Below, piece after piece: positions 33,345-40,467 of a DNA stretch of 42,285 nt. Position 1 is the first letter of the stretch. Every line of letters begins with the position of its first letter. The stretch spans positions 1 through 42,285 of the forward strand of contig CAYNVS010000027.1 in NCBI GenBank assembly GCA_964400725.1, written 5' to 3'. The notes below the pieces were generated by a model. That model was given only the letters and a program-made list of their open reading frames with translations. It was not told the DNA's origin and made no database searches. The position numbers and the translations under genes are program-made. This DNA comes from CAYNVS01 sp964400725 (GTDB lineage Bacteria > Myxococcota_A > SURF-8 > CAYNVS01).

Positions 33345-33920
33345 TCACTTCACGAGAAGATATTTTTTAGCGTAACCGTCCAATTCTTCCACGTTCTTAA
33401 CGCCTTCTTTTGCGAATTGCAGCGAACCGTTTTTATCTATAATCCAAACGGCAGGGATTTCGGTAATCTTGCCGATGGGACTTACTCCCGTCGCCCTCAT
33501 TTTTGCGCCCGCAACCAAAACCGTAAACGAAACCTGAAATTCCTGCGTAAACGGCGCCAGCATTTGTTTAGGCTGCATGTCCATCGACGCGGCAACGAGG
33601 TATTTTCCCTCTTCGCCCAGCTTGTCGGATAAATCGTTGAGATACGGAATCATTTCCACGAATGGAACGCAGTAAGTCGCAAAGAAAACCACAAGCCCGG
33701 CCGCGTTTGGAAATTCCGCGGCTAGCGTCGATTCGTTCCCGTCCAAGTCTTCCAGTTTAAGCGCGCTCGCAACCGGAAAGTCAATCGATTCGGTCGAGAG
33801 GTCGGACGGCGCGCCTTTATCAAGAGCGGCTTTCTCAGTAACGCACGCCGCCGCCGTTAACGCCAGAAGCATCGCTGCGGCCGCTTTCGCCGCGCGGACG
33901 GGAAGAGCCGTTTTGCTCAT
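33345..33920 (-). CDS. Thioredoxin-like (TlpA/redoxin) lipoprotein with a single active-site cysteine
   Basis: 191 residues. The signal peptide has the lipobox TAAAC (Cys26). A thioredoxin-fold domain begins near residue 47: ALKLEDLDGNESTL, GLVVFFATYCVPFVEMIPYL, then KITEIPAVWIIDKNGSL with the cis-Pro and the glycine turn typical of TlpA. The usual CxxC is here C84-V-P-F87, so the second Cys is missing. It may work as a one-Cys reductase or isomerase, or as a binding protein. It starts 2 bases after the neighbouring lipoprotein gene. No Cys-reducing membrane partner (CcdA/DsbD) is in the window. Confidence 0.85.
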   Translation of the reverse strand: MSKTALPVRAAKAAAAMLLALTAAACVTEKAALDKGAPSDLSTESIDFPVASALKLEDLDGNESTLAAEFPNAAGLVVFFATYCVPFVEMIPYLNDLSDKLGEEGKYLVAASMDMQPKQMLAPFTQEFQVSFTVLVAGAKMRATGVSPIGKITEIPAVWIIDKNGSLQFAKEGVKNVEELDGYAKKYLLVK

Positions 33921-33922
33921 TT

Positions 33923-34930
33923 TTATTGCGCCGCTTTAACGCGGATGAAGAGGCCGCCGTAATCCTGCGTCTGCGCGCGATAACGCGTGATTATATATAA
34001 AGGATATACGTTCGGCTCTTTTATTTCTTCCGGCAGGCCGACGGGCATGTCGTCCGGCTTTTGCGCTTTGTCGGTAATTTCCGGCGCGGCCCATTCGTTT
34101 TTTACCTTCCGCCGAAACGGCAGTTCCTTGGTGCAATACCAAGCTATATCCAGCCACGTTTCGTCTATTTCAGCGGGAGTAATCTCAAGCCTGAATTCAA
34201 TATCCTCTCCCGGTTTTACGCACTTCCTATCGCCTTCGGGGCATACGCCCCCTTTGGGCGCAACCTCGACCTCGAAAATCGCCGCGGCGTCTTCAAGAGA
34301 CGGAGATTTGACCGGAACTATTTCGCCCAGCTTTTCGTTTTTATAGTAGGCTTCCAGCTTAACGATTTTGGGCGTCGGCGGAATCGCTACCGGCTTGGGA
34401 GGTTTGGGCGGCAGCAGGTAAACGGTTCGCAGCGCGACTCTAGTCGAGCCCGACTCCAGCAGCGACATGAAGTATGCCTGCGCCTCGGTCTCCGACATGT
34501 TTATAATTTTATCCAGCTCTATTTCCTCGCGCGTTACAAGCGCGATGAGATAAAGCTGCCCTCCGGCCGCGGGGTCGGCGTTTTTTACCTTGTCTATCGT
34601 CGGCAGCGTCGTTTTGGCCGAAGGAGCGAAACCGGCTGAAAAAAAGAAATTGACGAACGCCTCGCCCGCGAGTTCGGGGTCGCGCAGGCTTACCGAGGAG
34701 TCCGAGATAATCCAAACGTATTTTGCGCTTTTCGCTACGCTTCCGTCCTCGTTCACTGCGAGCGCGCTCAAATTTATTTCCGATCCGAATTCCGCGTAAG
34801 ACTTGTCAATTTCGACGGAAAGGATGCGGAAGCGGTTTATTTTGCTGGACGGGTCGAACGTAGCGCCGCAGCCGCTAAGCCAAAAAACGGCGAGCGTAAC
34901 CGCCGCCAAAGTAAATATAGCTTTTTTCAT
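33923..34930 (-). CDS. Lipoprotein of unknown family
   Basis: 335 residues. The signal peptide has the lipobox LSGC (Cys21). The N-terminal part (about 32-80) looks like an Ig-like domain (FRILSVEIDKSYAEFGSEIN, ALAVNEDG, YVWIISDSSVSLRD). A Pro-rich linker (LPPKPPKPVAIPPTPK, about 173-188) leads to a second beta-rich domain with a Cys pair (VCPEGDRKCVKPGEDIEFRL). The end resembles a first-domain repeat (YIITRYRAQTQDYGGLFIRV). No enzyme motif is seen. It is cotranscribed with the thioredoxin-like lipoprotein, 2 bases apart; the Cys pair might be a substrate of that protein, by context only. Confidence 0.78.
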   Translation of the reverse strand: MKKAIFTLAAVTLAVFWLSGCGATFDPSSKINRFRILSVEIDKSYAEFGSEINLSALAVNEDGSVAKSAKYVWIISDSSVSLRDPELAGEAFVNFFFSAGFAPSAKTTLPTIDKVKNADPAAGGQLYLIALVTREEIELDKIINMSETEAQAYFMSLLESGSTRVALRTVYLLPPKPPKPVAIPPTPKIVKLEAYYKNEKLGEIVPVKSPSLEDAAAIFEVEVAPKGGVCPEGDRKCVKPGEDIEFRLEITPAEIDETWLDIAWYCTKELPFRRKVKNEWAAPEITDKAQKPDDMPVGLPEEIKEPNVYPLYIITRYRAQTQDYGGLFIRVKAAQ

Positions 34931-35050
34931 TTTGACGCTCGTTTGGTAAAAATTAAAACTCTAAATAAATCTCTTTACGATTTAATCATTTTCGGATGAA
35001 ATATTCAATCGTAAATTAACGGTTTAAAGCCGAAAGAAAGGCCGGAGCCT

Positions 35051-36013
35051 ATGAAAAGAAAAAACAGATGGGGCATACTTGGGAGCGCGTCCATTGCCGC
35101 GAAGCTTATCGCCGCGTCCGGCGCGTCGGAAGGCGCTAGGTTCGTCGCGGTCGCAAGCAGGGACGTTAAAAAGGCCGAGAGCTTCGCGGCGGCTTACGGT
35201 TTGCCGCGCTTCTACGGCTCGTACGAGGAAATGCTCGACGGCGGGGAAATCGACTTCGTTTACAATCCGTTGCCGAACCATCTGCACGCGAAGTGGACGC
35301 TGGAAGCGGTTAAGCGCGGCCTGCCGGTTTTGTGCGAAAAGCCGCTTGCGACAAGCGCGCAGGAAGCGGAACTAATGCTAAACCGCTCCCGCGAGGCGGG
35401 CGTTTACGTTGCGGAGGGGTTTATGTACCGCCACCACCCGCAGATTGACGCGCTTAAAAATTTGATTGAAAGCGGGCGGATCGGAAAGTTGTCGAGCGTC
35501 GGAGCGGTCTTCTCTTTTTACAACGACGACCCGAAAGCGAATTTTCTAAAAGCGGAGTTCGGCGGCGGCTCGCTTGCGGACGTAGGGTGCTATTGCGTAG
35601 ATTTCTGCCGCTTAATTGCGGGCTGCGAACCGGTAAGAGCGGCCGCCGTTCAAACCGGCGGCGAGGTCGATTTAACGCTGGCGGGCGCGCTATTGTTTGC
35701 GAACGGAGTCGTCGGACAAATAGAATGTTCGGTTGTAAACTTCGAGCGAAGGTTCGCTCGCGTAGTCGGAACAAAGGGCTGCGCGTCGCTGTTAGACCCA
35801 TGGCTCGGCGCGCGTTCGGCAATCGCGCTGGAGCTTGACGACGGAACGAGCGAGACGATTGAAATCGAATCCGCTGACCCTTACGCGCTGCAATTAAACG
35901 AGTTTATGGCCGTCTGCAACGACGACGCGCGCCCGAAATGGGATTTGAGCTTTTCCGTCGCCAACGCGGTCGCAATGGAAATGCTTAAAAAAAGCGCCGC
36001 TTTAACGGATTAA
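35051..36013 (+). CDS. Gfo/Idh/MocA family oxidoreductase
   Basis: 320 residues. The N-terminal Rossmann fold has WGILGSASIAAKLI (GxGxxA-like) and the strand FVAVASRDVKKAE. The family signature VLCEKPLA is near residue 98, with the catalytic Lys in EKP. The C-terminal alpha/beta domain contains VAEGFMYRHHPQIDALKN and GGGSLADVGCYCVDFCR. Members oxidise or reduce sugars or related polyols with NAD(P). The sequence does not settle the substrate. An AAAGGCCGGAG site precedes the ATG. It is a single gene on the plus strand, divergent from the lipoprotein pair, ending near a hairpin. Confidence 0.93.
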   Translation: MKRKNRWGILGSASIAAKLIAASGASEGARFVAVASRDVKKAESFAAAYGLPRFYGSYEEMLDGGEIDFVYNPLPNHLHAKWTLEAVKRGLPVLCEKPLATSAQEAELMLNRSREAGVYVAEGFMYRHHPQIDALKNLIESGRIGKLSSVGAVFSFYNDDPKANFLKAEFGGGSLADVGCYCVDFCRLIAGCEPVRAAAVQTGGEVDLTLAGALLFANGVVGQIECSVVNFERRFARVVGTKGCASLLDPWLGARSAIALELDDGTSETIEIESADPYALQLNEFMAVCNDDARPKWDLSFSVANAVAMEMLKKSAALTD

Positions 36014-36026
36014 CGCGCAAAAAAGT

Positions 36027-36055
36027 AAAAGCCCGCCGGATGATTGCGGACTTTT
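36027..36055. terminator. Terminator between the oxidoreductase gene and nrfA
   Basis: AAAAGCCCGC pairs with GCGGACTTTT with one mismatch around a nine-base loop. The T-run (CTTTT) at the 3' side serves the plus strand. The A-tracts on the left could serve the minus strand, so it may be shared with nrfA, which ends at 36085. Confidence 0.6.
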
Positions 36056-36084
36056 GCGAAAAAAACTTATAAATGCGGCGGTTT

Positions 36085-37506
36085 TTAAATTGGGTTCGGG
36101 TCGTATTGCGGCTTGAAAGCCGGATCTTTCACGGCCAGCTGTCCCTGTCGGCAGAGGTTCATAACTTCGCCTAAAACTCGCAAATTTTCCTGCGGGGCGT
36201 GGAAGCCCATCGAGTTCTCGCTCTCTACGAAGTCGAGCATGAATTGCGCGCGGCGCTGCAAATACAAAGCGGTCGCAAGCTCTGCATCGGTTTTCCCGGC
36301 CGTTTTAGCGGTTTTTATGTCGGCTATGAGAGCCATGAGCGCGTCCATGGCGAGGTTGCGGGCGCGGAAGTTCATGTCTTGAACGTTCTCTACGCGAGCC
36401 TTAATCTCGGCTTCGGGGAGCTTGTGGCAGGTTTGGCACGAGGCGCTTACGTTAAGCATCGGGCTTTGAACGTGGTGATCGCTGACCTTCTGCGAGCCGA
36501 TGCGGACGTAAGGCATGTGGCAGTCGGCGCAGGCGACGCCCGATTTGCCGTGTATGCCCTGGCTCCACGTCTCGAACTCGGGGTGCTGCGCTTTGAGAGT
36601 CTCCGCTCCGGTCTCGGCGTGCGTCCAATCTTTGAATTTTACCTCGTCGTAATACGAGACGATTTGATCGACCTTTAACCCCTTGCTCCACGGGTAAACA
36701 AGACGTTTTTCCGCGCCTTGAAAATAGTATTCCACGTGGCACTGGCCGCAGACGTAGCTGCGCATGGTTTGACGGTCGGCCATGGTATTCGGGTCGTAAT
36801 TTTCTATTCCTTCTAACTTCTTTAGCGCCTTTATTCCTTCTAGGAAGGCGGGTTTGGTAACGCGCAGCGCCATCGTCTTCGGGTCGTGGCAATCTATGCA
36901 CGAAAGCGGGTTTTTAAAATGATTTTTCGCCTCGCCATAAGGCATTTTGTTGAAAGTCTCAAATCCTTTCATAATGTCGCCGCCGCCCATTTGCTTGAAT
37001 TGAACGTAAGTGGATGCGTGGCAATTAATGCAGGTTCCGGGCTGCTTGGCGACGATTTGCCTCTCGGTGAAAAGCTGGTCGATAAGCATGTAAGCGTGGC
37101 CGCGGCGTTCGCGGTAATCCTTGCTGAAGGCGTATCCCGCCCACATTATTTTAAGGCGCGGGTCTTTTTCGAGTTTCGATTTCGCCACCGTCGAGCGCGG
37201 GTCGGCGTCGGTGGGGGAGTGGGGCTCCGCCTCGCTGCCGCCGTATTTGGTCTTTTTCATATCAACTGTTTTAAGATAGCGGTCGTACTGGAACGGGAAA
37301 TTTTTCCCCCATATCGCTGGGTCTTCCGTCTCGTCCGTCAGCTCCACTACCCGGTAGAAGGGGTTTTTGGCCTCCTGTTTCTTCTCAAAAATATTAACGA
37401 GAAGCCCAACGGTAGCCGCTCCGGCTCCGGCCGCGACGATTACGGCCGCGGCGAAAAGCATAGTATTTTTCGTTTTGTTTTTGCCGCCGGTAAAAATGTC
37501 CGCCAT
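36085..37506 (-). CDS. nrfA: Ammonia-forming cytochrome c nitrite reductase, catalytic subunit
   Basis: 473 residues. A membrane signal anchor (about 15-38) is followed by a periplasmic pentaheme cytochrome. Five CxxCH heme sites lie at 159-163, 203-207, 253-257, 326-330 and 357-361. The catalytic Tyr is probably in CGQCHVEYYF, and the catalytic His in QGIHGKSGVAC. The first site is CINCH, not the CxxCK used by E. coli NrfA, so the active-site heme should be His- rather than Lys-ligated, as in Campylobacter-type NrfA. The enzyme reduces nitrite to ammonium with six electrons delivered by NrfH. It lies 23 bases after nrfH with a GAGGA site. It probably reduces NO and hydroxylamine too, which fits the Hcp and regulator genes upstream. 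Confidence 0.95.
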   Translation of the reverse strand: MADIFTGGKNKTKNTMLFAAAVIVAAGAGAATVGLLVNIFEKKQEAKNPFYRVVELTDETEDPAIWGKNFPFQYDRYLKTVDMKKTKYGGSEAEPHSPTDADPRSTVAKSKLEKDPRLKIMWAGYAFSKDYRERRGHAYMLIDQLFTERQIVAKQPGTCINCHASTYVQFKQMGGGDIMKGFETFNKMPYGEAKNHFKNPLSCIDCHDPKTMALRVTKPAFLEGIKALKKLEGIENYDPNTMADRQTMRSYVCGQCHVEYYFQGAEKRLVYPWSKGLKVDQIVSYYDEVKFKDWTHAETGAETLKAQHPEFETWSQGIHGKSGVACADCHMPYVRIGSQKVSDHHVQSPMLNVSASCQTCHKLPEAEIKARVENVQDMNFRARNLAMDALMALIADIKTAKTAGKTDAELATALYLQRRAQFMLDFVESENSMGFHAPQENLRVLGEVMNLCRQGQLAVKDPAFKPQYDPNPI

Positions 37507-37529
37507 TTTTTCCTCGCTTTAGTAAATAG

Positions 37530-37988
37530 TTACTTGCTTATGTGCATGTGCCCAACCGAATTGTGGCACCGTATGCAGTCCAAATCGCCCGACCTGCCGT
37601 GAACCGTATCAATCTGCGCGACTATCGCGGCGTGGCAATGCCTGCACGCGTCCTGCGTTATTTGGCGGTTTCTCGGGCCTATCATAATCGGCTCGTGAAA
37701 ATTGCCGGCGGTGAACGCGTACGAGTGATGATAGCCGTTAAGCGCTTTCGTAAGGTATTTTCCGAAGAAGTCGTGCGGGGTATGACAGTCGTTGCACGCC
37801 GCCACTTTTTTATGCGACGATTTCGCCCAGCCGTCGAACTGCTCGTTCATAATATGGCAGTTGTTGCAGGCTTTCGGGTCGTTCGTCATGTAAGAATAAC
37901 CCTTGGCGTAAATGAAAGTATAAGCGCCAAGCCCCGCGACGAGCCCCGCCATCACGGCGATAATCATCTTGAAACTGAATGGAAACAT
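37530..37988 (-). CDS. nrfH: Membrane-anchored tetraheme cytochrome, quinol-to-NrfA electron donor
   Basis: 152 residues of the NapC/NirT family. An N-terminal helix (about 6-27) anchors it. Four CxxCH sites are at 41-45, 65-69, 115-119 and 138-142. NrfH oxidises quinol and passes electrons to NrfA in the same membrane complex. GCGAGGCGG precedes the ATG. It is separated from hcp by 89 bases, which contain an imperfect hairpin, and from nrfA by 23 bases. Length and heme spacing are normal. Confidence 0.95.
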   Translation of the reverse strand: MFPFSFKMIIAVMAGLVAGLGAYTFIYAKGYSYMTNDPKACNNCHIMNEQFDGWAKSSHKKVAACNDCHTPHDFFGKYLTKALNGYHHSYAFTAGNFHEPIMIGPRNRQITQDACRHCHAAIVAQIDTVHGRSGDLDCIRCHNSVGHMHISK

Positions 37989-38030
37989 GCGACCGCCTCG
38001 CCGTCAACGCAACCGTTTTGACAGTGAATT

Positions 38031-38067
38031 CCGCGGGAAGAGCCGAGCGTCGCGATTCGTCCCGCGG
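38031..38067. terminator. Possible hairpin between hcp and nrfH
   Basis: CCGCGGGA (38031-38038) pairs with TCCCGCGG (38060-38067) over a 21-base loop. There is no T-run on the minus strand. It could partially separate hcp from nrfHA, or it could be incidental in a GC-rich spacer. Confidence 0.3.
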
Positions 38068-38077
38068 GGAAGCTAAA

Positions 38078-39688
38078 TTAGCCCAGAGCCGCCTTCAAGT
38101 CCTCCTGCGGAGTCGAGATTGGCGCGATTGCGAATTTTTCCACTAAGACGTTGAGAACCGCCGGTTTTATAAAAGCTGGGAGGGAAGGCCCTAATTTAAT
38201 ATTTTTAACGCCGAGGTGCAGCAACGTCAACAAGATTGCCACCGCCTTCTGCTCGTACCACGACAGAATCATCGACAAAGGCAAGCCGTTGACGTCCGTT
38301 CCGAAGGCTCCGGCGAGCGCGACCGCGATTTGGATAGCGGAGTAGGCGTCGTTGCACTGGCCTACGTCCAGCAGTCGGGGAATGCCTTCGATGTCGCCGA
38401 AGTCGAGCTTGTTGAAGCGGTATTTGCCGCACGCGAGAGTAAGAATTACGCAGTCCTGAGGGACGCTTTGCGCCAAATCGGTATAATAGTTGCGTCCGGA
38501 TTTTGCTCCGTCGCAGCCGCCCACGAGGAAGAAATGTTTGATTTTACCAGCTTTAACGAGGTCTATCACCTTGTCCGCCACGCTCATTACGGCGTTATGG
38601 CCGAAGCCGACGAGGATATTTTTATCTTCGCAGTCCTCCGCGTAACCTTCCGCCGCTAAAGCCGCCTCTATTACCGGCTTGAAGTTGCGGTCGCCGATAT
38701 GGACGACGCCCGGGAACGCGACGAGGCCGCTGGTGAAAATGCGTCCGACGTAACTTTCCTGCGGCTTCTGAATGCAGTTGGTCGTCATTAAAATGGCGCC
38801 CTTGAAGTCGTTGAATTCTTTGCGCTGATCTTGCCACGCGCCGCCGTAATTTCCCGCCAGATGCGCGTATTTTTTAAGCTTCGGGTAGCCGTGCGCCGGA
38901 AGCATCTCGCCGTGAGTGTAAACGTTGATCCCGGTTCCTTCCGTCTGCTTGAGCAGCTCTTCGAGGTCTTTAAGGTCGTGGCCGGAAACGAGTATCGCCT
39001 TTCCTTTTTTGGGCGTTACGCGGACGCTCGTCGGAACCGGATGTCCGTAAGTTCCGGTATTGGCTTTGTCGAGCAGCGCCATTACGTCGAGGTTCAGCGC
39101 GCCGACTTTTAACGCCATGCCCAGCAGCTCGTCGGCGGTATGGTCTTCCGTCAGGAACGCGAGGCATTCGGCAAACCGCGCGAAGACGGACTCGTCCGTG
39201 TTTTCCAAAACCCACGCGTGGTGAGCGTAGGCCGCGGCGCCTTTAAGCCCGTAGGCAATCAGTTCGTAAAGGCCGACGATTTCTTCGCTCTGCGTCTTAA
39301 AGCGTTCCGTTATGGCGATTTTCGCGCCTTCGACGACCATTTCGTCGATCGACATTTCGCGCTTGAAAACCGGCGGGATTTCCGATTCTGCGCCGCTTAA
39401 GGCCGACAAGGCGGCAAGCGTTTTATTTCCGTGTTTAATCAAAGCGGCGACGCGCTCCGGGTCGAAGTTGACGTTCGTAACCGTCGTGAAAAGCGCCTCT
39501 ATAATATAAACGTCCGCGTCGCGGTCGCTCTTGCCCGCGAGCCTCGCTTTTACGGCGTATTTGGCCGCATGTTTTGCCTGAAAAAGCAGCAAATCTTGCA
39601 GCGAGGCCGTTTTTGCGTCTTTGCCGCATACGCCCGCCGTCGTGCATCCGGTTCCCTTAGCCGTCTGTTCGCATTGATAACAAAACAT
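38078..39688 (-). CDS. hcp: Hydroxylamine reductase / hybrid-cluster protein
   Basis: 536 residues of the anaerobic (class I) Hcp type. Cys3, Cys6, Cys15 and Cys21 in MFCYQCEQTAKGTGC and its continuation ligate the [4Fe-4S] cluster with the spacing C-x2-C-x8-C-x5-C. The hybrid-cluster motifs follow: YTHGEMLPAHGYPKLKKY, ILMTTNCIQKPQESY, FLVGGCDGAKSGRNYY, DCVILTLACGKYRFN and GVKNIKLGPSLPAF. Hcp reduces NO to N2O, protecting against nitrosative stress. It also reduces hydroxylamine in vitro. The start at 39688 has AAAGGAG upstream; the earlier TTG at 39706 is not likely. It lies 23 bases after the Rrf2 gene. Confidence 0.96.
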   Translation of the reverse strand: MFCYQCEQTAKGTGCTTAGVCGKDAKTASLQDLLLFQAKHAAKYAVKARLAGKSDRDADVYIIEALFTTVTNVNFDPERVAALIKHGNKTLAALSALSGAESEIPPVFKREMSIDEMVVEGAKIAITERFKTQSEEIVGLYELIAYGLKGAAAYAHHAWVLENTDESVFARFAECLAFLTEDHTADELLGMALKVGALNLDVMALLDKANTGTYGHPVPTSVRVTPKKGKAILVSGHDLKDLEELLKQTEGTGINVYTHGEMLPAHGYPKLKKYAHLAGNYGGAWQDQRKEFNDFKGAILMTTNCIQKPQESYVGRIFTSGLVAFPGVVHIGDRNFKPVIEAALAAEGYAEDCEDKNILVGFGHNAVMSVADKVIDLVKAGKIKHFFLVGGCDGAKSGRNYYTDLAQSVPQDCVILTLACGKYRFNKLDFGDIEGIPRLLDVGQCNDAYSAIQIAVALAGAFGTDVNGLPLSMILSWYEQKAVAILLTLLHLGVKNIKLGPSLPAFIKPAVLNVLVEKFAIAPISTPQEDLKAALG

Positions 39689-39711
39689 TTTAATTACTCC
39701 TTTCAAATGCG

Positions 39712-40155
39712 TTAGCGTTTCTTACTCGAACTTTTTTTATTTGAAGCCGCGAGCGCGAAATCGGACAGTTTCACGCCCGACAGCCTGTCCCTGACGATTT
39801 TTTCGACTTCCGAAAGAAGCGGCCGCATAACGCACGTTCCGGTTTTGCAAATTGGCGTCCCGAGTATGCAGCCTATTTCCGGCGGTTCGCCGTCGATTGC
39901 GATTATTATTTCCATCACGTTCATTTCTTCGGGACTTTTCTCAAGCGAGAAACCGCCCGCCGCGCCGCGGCTCGACCCGACGAATCCGGCCTTGACCAGC
40001 CTTTGCATCACTTTCGCCAGGTGCGACGGCGAAACGTTGAGCGTCTCGGCTATTTCCGCAACCGAGAAGTATCCTTCTTTTTGCGTCTTGCTCATGTACG
40101 CCAACGCGTGTACAGCGATGTTCGCCGCTTCGCTGATTCTCAACAAACTTTCCAT
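39712..40155 (-). CDS. Rrf2-family transcriptional regulator (NsrR/HcpR-like role)
   Basis: 147 residues. The N-terminal winged helix (SEAANIAVHALAYMSK, then the recognition helix VSPSHLAKVMQRLVKAGFV and wing SSRGAAGGFSL) is typical of Rrf2. The likely iron-sulfur ligands are Cys96, Cys103 and Cys108, spaced C-x6-C-x4-C; NsrR and IscR span the same 12 residues. Because hcp and nrfHA follow directly, it probably senses nitric oxide or iron-sulfur status and controls this operon, and itself. A palindrome over its promoter fits autoregulation. CGAGG precedes the ATG. Confidence 0.9.
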   Translation of the reverse strand: MESLLRISEAANIAVHALAYMSKTQKEGYFSVAEIAETLNVSPSHLAKVMQRLVKAGFVGSSRGAAGGFSLEKSPEEMNVMEIIIAIDGEPPEIGCILGTPICKTGTCVMRPLLSEVEKIVRDRLSGVKLSDFALAASNKKSSSKKR

Positions 40156-40208
40156 GCCTACCTCGTTTTCAATAACCGCTTCTGCAAGCTAAATTCGGAA
40201 TTAAGCAT

Positions 40209-40238
40209 CTTAATACCATATTAAGTGCGCTTTGTCAA
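40209..40238 (-). promoter_or_regulatory. Promoter and overlapping palindromic operator of the rrf2-hcp-nrfHA cluster
   Basis: Minus strand: a perfect -35 TTGACA (40238-40233), a 17 bp spacer, and -10 TATTAA (40215-40210). A perfect 7-3-7 palindrome, CTTAATACCATATTAAG, covers 40209-40225 and thus the -10. It is a strong candidate binding site for the Rrf2 protein encoded about 55 bases downstream, repressing by blocking polymerase. Confidence 0.72.
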
Positions 40239-40467
40239 GAAAAATTTAAAATTTTTTTAAATTGAACTGTCCTCGCCCGTCCTCCCGGACTTCGCAACAT
40301 ATGGCTGCTACGTCGGGGCAGGTCGGGCGCCCTCTCCCACGCTATGCGCGGGCGGGGGATTTAACGCCTTCTCCCGTTATAAAATGGGAGAAGGCGGCCG
40401 CCTGCCCGTCATAGCTTTAGCGAAGGCTGGGAAAGCCGGATGAGGGCAAAAAGGGCACAGGGTAATT
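40239..40467. other. Intergenic region with a 10 bp hairpin
   Basis: Between the rrf2 promoter and the stop of the PEGA/FGE gene. GCCTTCTCCC (40366-40375) and its complement (40386-40395) form a perfect 10 bp stem with a 10-base loop and no T-run. Similar CTCTCCC/GGGAG-rich motifs flank it. It looks like an intergenic repeat-type element, but it is not repeated elsewhere in this window. No gene is seen. Confidence 0.45.

Noticed and set aside
40366..40395. CRISPR or mobile-element end at the GCCTTCTCCC hairpin
   Set aside because: Only one copy, no spacer pattern, no transposase or target duplication nearby.
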